Shown piece after piece: positions 41,224 through 49,122 of a DNA stretch of 64,000 nt. The position numbers and the translations under genes were made by a program. Positions within the stretch are counted from its first letter, which is position 1. Each line of letters begins with the position of its first letter. The notes under the pieces were generated by a model. The model was not told the origin of the DNA, did not search any database, and saw only the letters and a list, made by a program, of their open reading frames with translations. Source of the DNA: Chryseobacterium sp. GVT01B (lineage in GTDB: Bacteria > Bacteroidota > Bacteroidia > Flavobacteriales > Weeksellaceae); the NCBI RefSeq assembly GCF_019970045.1, contig NZ_JAHXYI010000011.1, forward strand, positions 1 through 64,000, given 5' to 3'.

Positions 41224-41925
41224 TTAAAGTCCCAAAACGTCTTTCATTGCGAAGTTTCCTTTTTTATCTTTAATCCATTCGGCAGCTACCACAGCTCCCA
41301 GCGCAAAACCGTTTCTGTTGAAAGCAGTATGCTTGATCTCGATTTCGTCTACTTCACTTCTGTAATATACGCTATGAGTTCCCGGAACTTCATCTTCACG
41401 TACCGCAAAAATTCCTAATTGTTTACCTTCTGTCTCTTCCAGCTTCCAGGCATCGAATTTAGGATTGTTCTGAATGATTCCTTCTGCAATGGAAATAGCA
41501 GTTCCGCTTGGAGCATCTTTTTTATGGATGTGGTGAATCTCTTCCAGCTGACAAGAGTATTCATCTACGTTTTTCATCAGATCTGCAAGCTTCTCGTTTA
41601 AAGCAAAAAATAAATTGACTCCTAAACTAAAGTTGGAACCGTAAAGGAATGCTGTACCGTTTTCTACAGCCAGTTTTTCTATTTCTTCTTTCTGATCCAG
41701 CCAGCCTGTAGTTCCACAGATTACCGGAATTTTATTTTCAAGACAAGCTTTGATGTTTTCAAATGCCACTTCAGGCAATGAGAATTCAATCACAACATCC
41801 GGATTATTAAGATTCTCAGCAGTTGGGGTTTCCTTAAGACGGGCAACTACTTCATGACCTCTTTTCTGCGCGATCTCATCAATGATCTTACCCATTTTAC
41901 CGTAACCAACTAATGCTATTTTCAT
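41224..41925 (-). CDS. dapB: 4-hydroxy-tetrahydrodipicolinate reductase
   Basis: A 233-residue enzyme of the diaminopimelate and lysine pathway, reducing HTPA to tetrahydrodipicolinate with NAD(P)H. I start it at 41925 because the Rossmann motif MKIALVGYGKMGK begins there. The C-terminal catalytic part has EIHHIHKKDAPSGTA near residue 150 with the expected His and Lys, and CGTTGW near residue 80. It is shorter than E. coli DapB (273), normal for Bacteroidetes. It belongs to a leftward group with parA, parB, DUF5683 and lepB. Confidence 0.95.
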   Translation of the reverse strand: MKIALVGYGKMGKIIDEIAQKRGHEVVARLKETPTAENLNNPDVVIEFSLPEVAFENIKACLENKIPVICGTTGWLDQKEEIEKLAVENGTAFLYGSNFSLGVNLFFALNEKLADLMKNVDEYSCQLEEIHHIHKKDAPSGTAISIAEGIIQNNPKFDAWKLEETEGKQLGIFAVREDEVPGTHSVYYRSEVDEIEIKHTAFNRNGFALGAVVAAEWIKDKKGNFAMKDVLGL

Positions 41926-41986
41926 ATAATCTTTTTTATTTTTAAATATTGCATTCAACTAGAGCATTCTGCAAATATGTTGTCTT

Positions 41987-42625
41987 CTAAAATCTATAAC
42001 TTAAACTGAATCCTGTTTTTGGAGCACTGTACCCATACTGATCCTGAATAACAGATGGTTTAAAAACCAAATCCGGGTCATGACGGCTTTCATAAAGGTG
42101 CGCATCTACTACGGCATCTACAATATTCAGAATATAAATAAGTCCTGTAATTGCAATGGCATAATCTCTCTGTCTCTTCGCTCTGTCCTGCGCGTTCCCC
42201 AATGCTCTTTTATCTAAAAACGGATGGCTGTCCACAAATTCATTAGGAGTACCATTAAGTTTCGCAATGTAGTATTCACGATATTTTTTGTACTGGTTAT
42301 CATTCCATACAGCAATACCAACTCCAGCTCCTACCGCTCCCCAGACAATGGGAATCTTCCAGTATTTTTTGTTATAAAACTGTCCCAATCCCGGTAAAAC
42401 GGCAGAATACAATCCTGCTCTGGTGGGATTCAGTTTTATGGTTTTTATTGTAGGACCATTAGCTTTTTCAAGATCTTCAATGATCTTTGCTTCTGTTTTA
42501 CCTGGTTTCACCACACGGGGTTCCTCTTTCGGAGGAGTCTGCATCCGAACGGTATCAATAGGGTTTACTTGTGAGTAGGCCAGTGCAGCGATACACAAGA
42601 AAAATGTGAAAAATATTTTCTTCAT
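41987..42625 (-). CDS. DUF5683 domain protein
   Basis: A 212-residue exported or envelope protein with signal peptide MKKIFFTFFLCIAALAYSQ. LNPTRAGLYSAVLPGLGQFYNKKYWKIPI near residue 68 is the DUF5683 hallmark, with two hydrophobic segments after it (about 93-106 and 155-175). The function is unknown. It overlaps the ParB stop codon by one base (TAATG), so its translation is coupled to parB. This gene order is conserved in Flavobacteriia, to my knowledge. Confidence 0.85.
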   Translation of the reverse strand: MKKIFFTFFLCIAALAYSQVNPIDTVRMQTPPKEEPRVVKPGKTEAKIIEDLEKANGPTIKTIKLNPTRAGLYSAVLPGLGQFYNKKYWKIPIVWGAVGAGVGIAVWNDNQYKKYREYYIAKLNGTPNEFVDSHPFLDKRALGNAQDRAKRQRDYAIAITGLIYILNIVDAVVDAHLYESRHDPDLVFKPSVIQDQYGYSAPKTGFSLSYRF

Positions 42626-43515
42626 TATTTAATATGGGATAAAATATATTCCAGCTCTTCTTCATTTTTGAAGTCCAGGACAATTTTACCTTTTTTACCA
42701 TTTCCAGAAGATTTGATTTCTACTTTTACATCCAAGATATCAGATATTGTCTTCTGGGCTTTTTTATAGTTATTGGAAAGCTCCACTTTTGCTTTTTTGG
42801 CAGCGGGAGATTTTGGATTCTTCAATGCAGCAGCTGCTTGCTCTGCCTGACGAACGTTTAATTTTTCTTTGATGATAAGCTCAAACAAAACCTGCTGATC
42901 TTCTTCACTTTCAAGACTGATGATTGCCCGGCCGTGTCCTGCAGAAATTTCACCGCTTCTGATAGCATTCTGAATATCCGGGTTTAGTCTTAACAGCCTG
43001 ATAGAATTGGTAATGGTACTTCTATCCTTTCCTATTCTCTGGCTCAGGTTTTCCTGCGTAAGACCTATTTCTTCTAGAAGCCTATGATAAGTAAGTGCAA
43101 TTTCGATGGCATCAAGATCTTCTCTCTGGATGTTTTCAACAAGAGCCATCTCAAGAAGTTCCTGATCATTCACTAAACGGATATAGGCAGGAATAGTCGT
43201 TAATCCGGCAATTTTAGTTGCTCTGTAACGTCTTTCCCCGGAAATGATTTCAAACTTCTCACCATCTTTTCTCAGGGTAATTGGCTGAATTACGCCTAAG
43301 TTTTTGATCGACTGCGCAAGTTCGTTTAATGCTTTTTCATCAAAATAAGTTCTCGGCTGCGTCGGGTTCGGATAGATATCTTCAAGTGCAACTTCTACAA
43401 TATTTCCTACAAACTTATCTGCCCCTTCATCAGTAGCGGAATTGATAGTTGCTTTAGATTCTGCACTTAAAATGGCGCCCAAGCCGCGTCCCATAGCTCT
43501 TTTTTTGTCCTTCAT
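42625..43515 (-). CDS. parB: Chromosome-partitioning protein ParB
   Basis: A 296-residue DNA-binding CTP-switch protein. The ParB N-terminal domain has GERRYRATKIAG near residue 116 and the arginine motif around it. The helix-turn-helix is at about residues 150-190 (LTQENLSQRIGKDRSTITNSIRLL). The C-terminal dimer domain begins near residue 245. ParB spreads from parS sites and loads SMC. It overlaps the DUF5683 gene by one base and follows parA after 69 bases. Confidence 0.96.
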   Translation of the reverse strand: MKDKKRAMGRGLGAILSAESKATINSATDEGADKFVGNIVEVALEDIYPNPTQPRTYFDEKALNELAQSIKNLGVIQPITLRKDGEKFEIISGERRYRATKIAGLTTIPAYIRLVNDQELLEMALVENIQREDLDAIEIALTYHRLLEEIGLTQENLSQRIGKDRSTITNSIRLLRLNPDIQNAIRSGEISAGHGRAIISLESEEDQQVLFELIIKEKLNVRQAEQAAAALKNPKSPAAKKAKVELSNNYKKAQKTISDILDVKVEIKSSGNGKKGKIVLDFKNEEELEYILSHIK

Positions 43516-43584
43516 AGATATAATTGATAAATGATGTTTGATAAGTGATGGCTAGCATCCACCTATTGGCCATTTATTATTAAT
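43516..43584. repeat. Degenerate word-repeat spacer between parA and parB
   Basis: The spacer contains TTGATAAATGATGTTTGATAAGTGATG, a set of related short words like those before dapB. No gene is seen. Confidence 0.35.
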
Positions 43585-44358
43585 TTAATTCTTTATTAAG
43601 TTTTCATTCTTCAAAAGAACTTCTTCAGCTAACTGAATGTACTGAACAGCTCCTTTACTTTCTGCATCATAATTCAGGATACTTTCCCCGAAACTTGGTG
43701 CTTCACTTAGCCTTACGTTTCTGCTGATAATGGTTTCAAAAACCATTTCCGGGAAGTGCAGGTTTACTTCTTCCACTACCTGATTGGATAATCTCAATCG
43801 ACTGTCATACATCGTAAGAAGAAGACCTTCAATTCCAAGATCTTTATTGTGGATCTTCTGAACGTTTTTAACAGTATTCAAAAGTTTACCAAGCCCTTCT
43901 AATGCAAAATATTCACATTGGATCGGAATAATTACAGAGTCTGCAGCTGTAAGTGCATTCACTGTAATAAGCCCTAAACTCGGTGCACAGTCAATGATGA
44001 TATAGTCATAATCATCTCTTACACTGGCTAATGCTTTTTTCAGCATATACTCACGGTCTTCCTTGTCTACCAATTCAATTTCTGCAGCTACCAGGTCAAT
44101 ATGTGACGGGATAATATCCAGATTCGGAGTGGCTGTTCTTTTGATACAGACTCTTGTCTCTGCGCTGTGCTCCAGTAGATTATATGTAGAATACTGAACA
44201 TCTTCAACACCCAGACCGGATGTAGCATTCGCCTGAGGATCAGCATCAATGATTAATATTCTTTTTTCCAATACTCCTAATGCTGCCGCCAAGTTTACAG
44301 CGGTGGTAGTTTTACCAACACCTCCTTTTTGATTAGCAATACCTATGATTTTTGCCAT
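43585..44358 (-). CDS. parA: Chromosome-partitioning ATPase ParA
   Basis: A 257-residue Soj/ParA ATPase. I start it at the ATG at 44358, which begins MAKIIGIANQKGGVGKTT, the deviant Walker A motif. The A' motif is LIIDADPQANATSG and Walker B is IIIDCAPSLGL. It segregates the chromosome with ParB. A -7 element TATTTTTG is 19 bases upstream. Confidence 0.96.
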   Translation of the reverse strand: MAKIIGIANQKGGVGKTTTAVNLAAALGVLEKRILIIDADPQANATSGLGVEDVQYSTYNLLEHSAETRVCIKRTATPNLDIIPSHIDLVAAEIELVDKEDREYMLKKALASVRDDYDYIIIDCAPSLGLITVNALTAADSVIIPIQCEYFALEGLGKLLNTVKNVQKIHNKDLGIEGLLLTMYDSRLRLSNQVVEEVNLHFPEMVFETIISRNVRLSEAPSFGESILNYDAESKGAVQYIQLAEEVLLKNENLIKN

Positions 44359-44376
44359 TATTAGAACTTTAAGTTT

Positions 44377-44384
44377 CAAAAATA
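44377..44384 (-). promoter_or_regulatory. -7 element TATTTTTG before parA
   Basis: The minus-strand TATTTTTG lies 18 bases before the parA ATG at 44358. Its predicted transcript would have a leader of about 12 bases. No clear -33 TTTG. Confidence 0.45.
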
Positions 44385-44468
44385 CACTTTTTTCTTTGCT
44401 CTCGGTGAGTGGGGAAAATCAAAATTGAGTTAAAATATTGTTAATAAGCAATTTAACGATAAAAAAAA

Positions 44469-44498
44469 TTATCCACAAAAAAAAATCTTTGTGGATAA
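44469..44498 (-). terminator. tonB terminator hairpin whose arms contain DnaA-box sequences
   Basis: TTATCCACAAA pairs with TTTGTGGATAA in an 11-base stem with an eight-base loop. On the minus strand a run of T follows, which fits a terminator for the tonB-type gene ending at 44523. The arms are perfect TTATCCACA DnaA boxes in inverted orientation. See the findings. Confidence 0.7.
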
Positions 44499-44522
44499 CT
44501 ATTTGAAATTTACTTTTCCGTA

Positions 44523-45371
44523 TTAATTATCAAACTTCATTGAGATAGGAAATTTGAAATAACTTCTTACGAATTCTCCTTTTTTGTTTTTGGCTGGAAT
44601 CCATTTTCCTTTGCTTGAGATGTTTTTAATTGTTCTCATGGCCTCACTGTTAAAGTCGGCGTTGGTTCCATTAGCTTTTACCCCTGAGATAGTTCCGTCC
44701 ATTTCTACAATAAAGGTAACTGTCGTTTTTACAACATCTTCTGATTCAAATCCTGAACCGTCAAAGTTGTTCATTACTTTATTTCTGAAGGCGTCTATTC
44801 CTCCTGTGAAATTAGCTTCTACTCCAAGTTCCCCAGACTCTGCAATTTTATTTTTATCTACAGGATCAGAAATTACTGGCGGTGATGTAGTAATTACAGG
44901 ACCTGTTCCTACTGATACCGTTGGAACATTTGGTGTATTAGGTGTTACCGGATCTCCTTTAAAGTTATCTACAAAACCTGCTACAGCATCATCCGGTATA
45001 GGATCTTTTTTTATATCATCTTTAGCATCACTTGATGGCGTAGGCACTGTACTGTCAAACGTTTTCGTGTTTGGAGGTGCAACAGTTTTTACAATCTGTA
45101 CAGGAGGGTCTTTTTCAGGCGGTTCAACAATTTTTATTATTCTTCTCTCGCCATTATCCTTAATTCCACCAACTGGTACATCTGATTTCAATACAGAAAT
45201 CACAAACGGCGTAATAGATACTGCAGCCATTAAACTTGCTCCGATAAAAAGCGCTTTGGTTAATATTCTATCTGATTCGTTTCTTAATGCATAGGCACCA
45301 TATTCTTTATTGCGGTGCTCAAAGAGAACTTCGTTAAAACGAAATTCCTGGTTTTGATTATGTTGTTTCAT
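44523..45371 (-). CDS. TonB-family energy transducer
   Basis: A 282-residue TonB protein. I prefer the ATG at 45371, one codon after a GTG. It begins with the Bacteroidetes N-terminus MKQHNQNQEFRFNEVLFEHRNKEYGAYALR, then a TM helix near residues 40-62. A Pro-rich linker of about 70-170 spans the periplasm. The TonB C-terminal domain is at about residues 195-282 (VTFIVEMDGTISGVKANG, SSKGKWIPAKNKKGEFVRSYF). It passes the proton-motive force to outer-membrane receptors. ExbB and ExbD genes are not beside it. Confidence 0.92.
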   Translation of the reverse strand: MKQHNQNQEFRFNEVLFEHRNKEYGAYALRNESDRILTKALFIGASLMAAVSITPFVISVLKSDVPVGGIKDNGERRIIKIVEPPEKDPPVQIVKTVAPPNTKTFDSTVPTPSSDAKDDIKKDPIPDDAVAGFVDNFKGDPVTPNTPNVPTVSVGTGPVITTSPPVISDPVDKNKIAESGELGVEANFTGGIDAFRNKVMNNFDGSGFESEDVVKTTVTFIVEMDGTISGVKANGTNADFNSEAMRTIKNISSKGKWIPAKNKKGEFVRSYFKFPISMKFDN

Positions 45372-45422
45372 CACTACTACTTTTTAAACTGTTAAAAATT
45401 TTGATTATTAGTTTTGTTAGCT

Positions 45423-45434
45423 CTTATCGATAAG
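45423..45434. promoter_or_regulatory. 12-base palindrome CTTATCGATAAG upstream of tonB
   Basis: A perfect palindrome about 50 bases before the tonB-type ATG. Symmetry and position suit an operator, but a chance match is possible. Confidence 0.25.
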
Positions 45435-45624
45435 CAATATTGTAATATCAAAACATCTGCCAATTTTTTAACAAAACAACATAATATTAGAAAAATTTAT
45501 GACAATGTTTGAATTTTAACATTTTTAAGTAGGAAAAGTCACACAGGAAAACAGAACTATTTCCTATAAAAATAAATAAGGACAACAAACTACAAATAAC
45601 GGACTGACAGCTTTGTAGAGAAGA

Positions 45625-45912
45625 TTATATAAGCAGGAGAAGAAGAGTAAGGGGTATCAATAATCCCAGAGAATTGATTACTATCAGAATAATTGAACTG
45701 ATCTTCGTTTTTTTATAACTTTTAGCCGCAAAATAAATCGCGCCTATACTAAAAACCAAACTGCAGACTATAAACAGGATCAGCAAAAAATCTGAACTGA
45801 CTCCTATAGGCAGCCCTAAATAAACGATCAGCAAAACCGCATAAGCTATTGTAAAGTATAAACTGATTATAATATTATCCAGAAGACGCTGGGGTATTTT
45901 ATTTTCTTCCAT
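45625..45912 (-). CDS. Small three-TM membrane protein
   Basis: A 95-residue hydrophobic protein with three predicted helices (about 13-34, 40-60 and 70-92) and basic stretches between. The ATG at 45912 (MEENKIPQRLLDN) was chosen because a longer upstream reading frame shows no hydrophobic or coding pattern. A -7 element TACATTTG is 37 bases upstream. I recognise no family. It lies between tonB and purA, with no partner. Confidence 0.55.
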   Translation of the reverse strand: MEENKIPQRLLDNIIISLYFTIAYAVLLIVYLGLPIGVSSDFLLILFIVCSLVFSIGAIYFAAKSYKKTKISSIILIVINSLGLLIPLTLLLLLI

Positions 45913-45948
45913 GTGATTGATTTTCCTGTTTATACTTTTGTCTTGAAA

Positions 45949-45956
45949 CAAATGTA
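45949..45956 (-). promoter_or_regulatory. -7 element TACATTTG before the small membrane protein gene
   Basis: The minus-strand TACATTTG matches TAnnTTTG, 37 bases before the ATG at 45912. The -33 element is not clear. Confidence 0.35.
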
Positions 45957-45983
45957 TACAAAATTTCAAAACTGGAATAAAGC

Positions 45984-46016
45984 ATCCTTGTCAAGGTTTA
46001 AAACCTTGACAAGGAT
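45984..46016. repeat. Palindromic intergenic element, CCTTGTCAAGG type
   Basis: ATCCTTGTCAAGGTTT and its exact reverse complement form a 16-base inverted repeat around a single base. The inner arm CCTTG...CAAGG is itself nearly palindromic. It lies beside the purA terminator and resembles REP-type elements. Its copy number across the genome is unknown. Confidence 0.55.
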
Positions 46017-46054
46017 TGATTGACAAGCTAAAAGGTAAATTTTTAAACAAAAAA

Positions 46055-46082
46055 AAAGAGACCATCCAATGACAGTCTCTTT
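46055..46082 (-). terminator. purA terminator
   Basis: AAAGAGAC and GTCTCTTT form an eight-base stem with a 12-base loop, followed on the minus strand by nine T residues. It is 23 bases beyond the purA stop codon. Confidence 0.75.
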
Positions 46083-46104
46083 GTTATTTTTATGTTTAAG
46101 AATA

Positions 46105-47391
46105 TTAGAATAATTCTTTTCTGATGATGTTCTGACTTCTTTCAGGACCTACAGAAACCAAGTATACATTGATTCCTAAATATTTCTCAATAAACTCGAT
46201 GTATTTCTGAGCATTGTCAGGAAGTTCATCATAGCTTCTTGCTTTTGTAATATCTTCAGCCCAACCTGGTAAATCCTGGTAGATTGGCTCGTAGTTGTAT
46301 AATTTTTCTGTTGAAGAAGTGAAATAATCAATGATTTTTCCGTCTTCAGTTTTGTAATGTGTTACTACTTTCAGGTTTTCAATTCCTGTAAGAACGTCTA
46401 ATTTTGTAATTACCAGGTTATTGATCCCATTAATCATACAAGCATGTTTTAAAGAAACAAGGTCTAACCAACCTGTTCTTCTCGGTCTACCTGTTGTAGC
46501 TCCGAATTCACCACCGATCTGTCTGATACTTTCTCCCAATTCATTGTCTAATTCAGAAGGGAAAGGACCGTTTCCAACTCTTGTACAGTATGCTTTTGCC
46601 ACACCGATTAAGTTCTGAAGTGATGTTGGCGGAACTCCTGCTCCTGAACAAACACCTCCTGTAGATGGAGAAGATGAAGTTACGTATGGATACGTTCCGA
46701 AGTCGATATCAAGCATTAATGCCTGTGCTCCTTCAAACAATACGTTTTTACCGTCTCTGATCGCTTCGTTCAGTTCTAATTCAGTATCAACGATTCTATC
46801 CTGAAGCTGCTTTCCGATCTCTAAATATTCGTTGTAGATTTCTTCAACGTCTAAAGTTGGTTTTCCGTAATATTTTTCAAAAAGAGAATTTTTAACTTTT
46901 AAGTTTTTCTCAATTTTATCTCTTAAAATTTCAGGATTTAAAAGGTCTACCATTCTGATCCCGACTCTTGCAATTTTATCTTCATAACAAGGTCCGATTC
47001 CTTTTTTGGTAGTTCCGATCTGAGTTCCTCCGTGTTCCTCTTCACGGTAAGTATCCAAAAGGATGTGGTAAGGCATAATCACATGCGCTCTTCTGCTGAT
47101 AAAGATATGATCTGTTCTCAAGCCTTTGCTCTCGATCTGACCAACTTCTCTAATGAAAGACTTAGGGTTTACCACTACTCCGTTCGCAATGATACATTTC
47201 CCTTTGCATTGAAGAACTCCTGAAGGAAGAAGGTGCAAAACGAATTTTTCTTCACCTACATAAACCGTGTGACCAGCGTTGTCTCCACCCTGGAAACGTA
47301 CTACATAGTCCGATTTTGCTGATAAAACATCCGTGATTTTTCCTTTGCCTTCATCTCCGTACTGAAGACCTACAACTACATAAGTTGACAT
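46105..47391 (-). CDS. purA: Adenylosuccinate synthetase
   Basis: A 428-residue GTP-dependent ligase joining IMP and aspartate, the first committed step from IMP to AMP. The N-terminal GLQYGDEGKGKITD loop carries the catalytic Asp and GTP contact. HTVYVG follows near residue 41, then TTKKGIGPCYEDK and GTVGNGPFPSE-like VGNGPFPSEL. The C-terminal base-binding segments TTGRPRRTGWLDL and TKLDVLTG are present. Length and motifs are standard. It has a strong promoter and its own terminator. Confidence 0.98.
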   Translation of the reverse strand: MSTYVVVGLQYGDEGKGKITDVLSAKSDYVVRFQGGDNAGHTVYVGEEKFVLHLLPSGVLQCKGKCIIANGVVVNPKSFIREVGQIESKGLRTDHIFISRRAHVIMPYHILLDTYREEEHGGTQIGTTKKGIGPCYEDKIARVGIRMVDLLNPEILRDKIEKNLKVKNSLFEKYYGKPTLDVEEIYNEYLEIGKQLQDRIVDTELELNEAIRDGKNVLFEGAQALMLDIDFGTYPYVTSSSPSTGGVCSGAGVPPTSLQNLIGVAKAYCTRVGNGPFPSELDNELGESIRQIGGEFGATTGRPRRTGWLDLVSLKHACMINGINNLVITKLDVLTGIENLKVVTHYKTEDGKIIDYFTSSTEKLYNYEPIYQDLPGWAEDITKARSYDELPDNAQKYIEFIEKYLGINVYLVSVGPERSQNIIRKELF

Positions 47392-47417
47392 ATTTTACTT
47401 TTGTTTTTAGATTCGTG

Positions 47418-47449
47418 CAAAATTACTTTTAAAAAATTGGGTGAGCAAA
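47418..47449 (-). promoter_or_regulatory. purA promoter: TTTG-N20-TAATTTTG
   Basis: On the minus strand TTTG (47446-47449) and TAATTTTG (47418-47425) are spaced by 20 bases, 27 bases before the purA ATG. It lies in the region that an overlong reading of the rightward nuclease-like gene would occupy, favouring the later GTG start of that gene. Confidence 0.65.
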
Positions 47450-47506
47450 TTTGTGGTGGATTTTATTTTTGGGAGGGGTGGAAATCATGGGTTGAAATAT
47501 TATTTT

Positions 47507-47514
47507 TATTTTTG
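47507..47514 (+). promoter_or_regulatory. -7 element TATTTTTG before the nuclease-like gene
   Basis: TATTTTTG matches the consensus and lies 22 bases before the GTG at 47536. A -33 TTTG is not clear, so the promoter may be weak or regulated. Confidence 0.4.
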
Positions 47515-47535
47515 ACTAATAATAAAATTAAACCT

Positions 47536-48357
47536 GTGGAAGATAAAATTATTGACTGGTTAAATAAAACTGGCTATCCTTTAGAATTATGGACTGAATC
47601 TATTCTATCAAAAAACTCTTTCATTGTTACAAATTCTACATTATATAAAGATGCTGAAAATGATATTTTTCGTGAAATTGATTTAAAAGCTACTCGCACT
47701 TGGGCAACCGAAGAATATGATATAGTATTTGCATTGGAACTAATTATTGAGTGTAAAAAATCTGATAAACCTTTTATTTTATTATGTAATGAAGATTCAG
47801 AAAATAAGCAAATTAGTATTGGAAGTTATTATGGTTTATCAGATCCTATCATAGCAATGTTATTAAATAATAGTAATACTAAAATAGAATTACCTCAAGA
47901 AAGCAATGCAGGTTTTAAATTAATACAAGGATTTGTTAACGGAGATGAAACGATTAATAAAGCAACGAATGCTTTAATAAAATCATATAATGACGCCAGA
48001 AATAATGAATTCGAATTTATTCAACATTACATAGATGATAATTACAACTCAATCATTCTACCTATTTTGGTAATTGATGCCCCTTTTTTTGAATTAAAAA
48101 CAAATATAAATAATGAATTAAAATTAAAGAAAATTGAAAGTGGTATCTTAAATATATCAACAAATTTAAGCAAATACTACCCAGAACCTTTTGAAATTCC
48201 AATTGTAACAAAGCTTGGCTTTATCGAATTAATGAATAAAATTCAAAAATTTGGCGACCAAAACATTGAATTTCTTATTCAAAATCCTACTTTAAATATT
48301 TCAAATTTTAAAAATGTAAACCTAGCAGTTAAAGAAATAGAAGAAACAAACAATTGA
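47536..48357 (+). CDS. Predicted PD-(D/E)XK nuclease-like protein
   Basis: A 273-residue protein when started at the GTG at 47536. The frame stays open upstream to 47401, but that part overlaps the purA promoter and lacks family character. The N-terminus EDKIIDWLNKTGYPLELWTE resembles a nuclease opening motif with Glu18. REIDL (Asp49) and LIIECKK (Glu72, Lys74) form the D...ExK pattern of PD-(D/E)XK nucleases. The C-terminal 200 residues resemble nothing I recognise. The gene is much richer in A+T than its neighbours and is followed after 42 bases by an immunity-like gene. I call it a likely defence or toxin nuclease, family unproven. Confidence 0.6.
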   Translation: MEDKIIDWLNKTGYPLELWTESILSKNSFIVTNSTLYKDAENDIFREIDLKATRTWATEEYDIVFALELIIECKKSDKPFILLCNEDSENKQISIGSYYGLSDPIIAMLLNNSNTKIELPQESNAGFKLIQGFVNGDETINKATNALIKSYNDARNNEFEFIQHYIDDNYNSIILPILVIDAPFFELKTNINNELKLKKIESGILNISTNLSKYYPEPFEIPIVTKLGFIELMNKIQKFGDQNIEFLIQNPTLNISNFKNVNLAVKEIEETNN

Positions 48358-48398
48358 TTGGCTTACAATATTTTTACTAAAAAAACACTTAAAATAAA

Positions 48399-49019
48399 AT
48401 GCAGAAAAATATTAAAGATGAATTTACAAGAATAGCAAGAGAATATATTTTAAAAGAATTTGGAGATAATTTAGATATTTTAGAAGAGGATACTGAAGAA
48501 TGTGAAGACACATTTTGTTTTCATTATAATTCTAAAAAATTTATACAGACTAGAAGATTTGAAGATCAATTTGTAGGACCGGGACCACTTTTCATTCTAA
48601 AAAGAGATAAAAAAGTAATTTCTTACGGAAGCGCTCAAGGTGGAATAACCGCTCGTGTTCATTTAATTAATCAATTGAATAAGGAAAGACTAATAAGGGT
48701 TTACTACAAAGATTATGATATTTGGGATGGGAAATATGATTTAATAATTAATAAAGTAGAAGATGAAGCATGTGGATTGGAAGACATAATCATTGAAAAC
48801 ATAGTAAATATTTTATTAAAGCATAAAATCTGGAAAGCTAATCAATACGACAGTGATCATCCAAACGCACATTATTACACTGAAGAAGAATTAAAGGAAA
48901 CTCTACTAAAATCTCCATTAATATTAAAAAGAAATTTTTGCGAGAACTTGGAAGATCTTCTTGTGGATATCATTAATAAAGATATTTACCTTGATTGGAC
49001 ATTATCAGAGGCTAAGTAG
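48399..49019 (+). CDS. Immunity-like protein, Imm35/YrhB-type segment
   Basis: A 206-residue soluble, acidic protein. Residues 59-80 (VGPGPLFILKRDKKVISYGSAQ) resemble the GPGPxxV...G...YG core of the Imm35/YrhB domain, found in immunity proteins and small chaperone-like proteins. The rest is helical with charged segments and the ending DWTLSEAK. It lies 42 bases after the nuclease-like gene and shares its high A+T content. If that gene is a toxin, this could neutralise it. A palindromic element follows at 49032. Confidence 0.55.
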   Translation: MQKNIKDEFTRIAREYILKEFGDNLDILEEDTEECEDTFCFHYNSKKFIQTRRFEDQFVGPGPLFILKRDKKVISYGSAQGGITARVHLINQLNKERLIRVYYKDYDIWDGKYDLIINKVEDEACGLEDIIIENIVNILLKHKIWKANQYDSDHPNAHYYTEEELKETLLKSPLILKRNFCENLEDLLVDIINKDIYLDWTLSEAK

Positions 49020-49031
49020 CTGCTATAATGA

Positions 49032-49064
49032 AACCTAACAGGTTTTTAAAACCTGTTAGGTTTA
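49032..49064. repeat. Palindromic intergenic element, AAACCTAACAGGTTT type
   Basis: AAACCTAACAGGTTT and its exact reverse complement form a 15-base stem with the loop TTA. It follows the immunity-like gene by 12 bases. It may act as its terminator but looks more like a repeated element; genome copy number is unknown. Confidence 0.55.
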
Positions 49065-49122
49065 AAGTCTGCAAAGAAATATCTTTAATCCTCCTCCAAA
49101 ACACCAAAAGACAATCCCAAAC

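Noticed and set aside
44584..45294. Long open frame of 236 codons opposite the tonB-type gene
   Set aside because: It is a shadow of the Pro/Thr-rich linker of TonB; the minus-strand product has a clear TM helix and a TonB C-terminal domain.
42625..45371. A parS palindrome or an origin near parA-parB
   Set aside because: I saw no TGTTTCACGTGAAACA-like palindrome by eye in this segment. The DnaA-box pair at 44469-44498 alone does not make an origin.
47401..47535. Possible 45-residue N-terminal extension of the nuclease-like protein from a TTG at 47401
   Set aside because: It overlaps the purA promoter, lacks recognisable family sequence, and a GTG with a -7 element upstream gives a better start at 47536.
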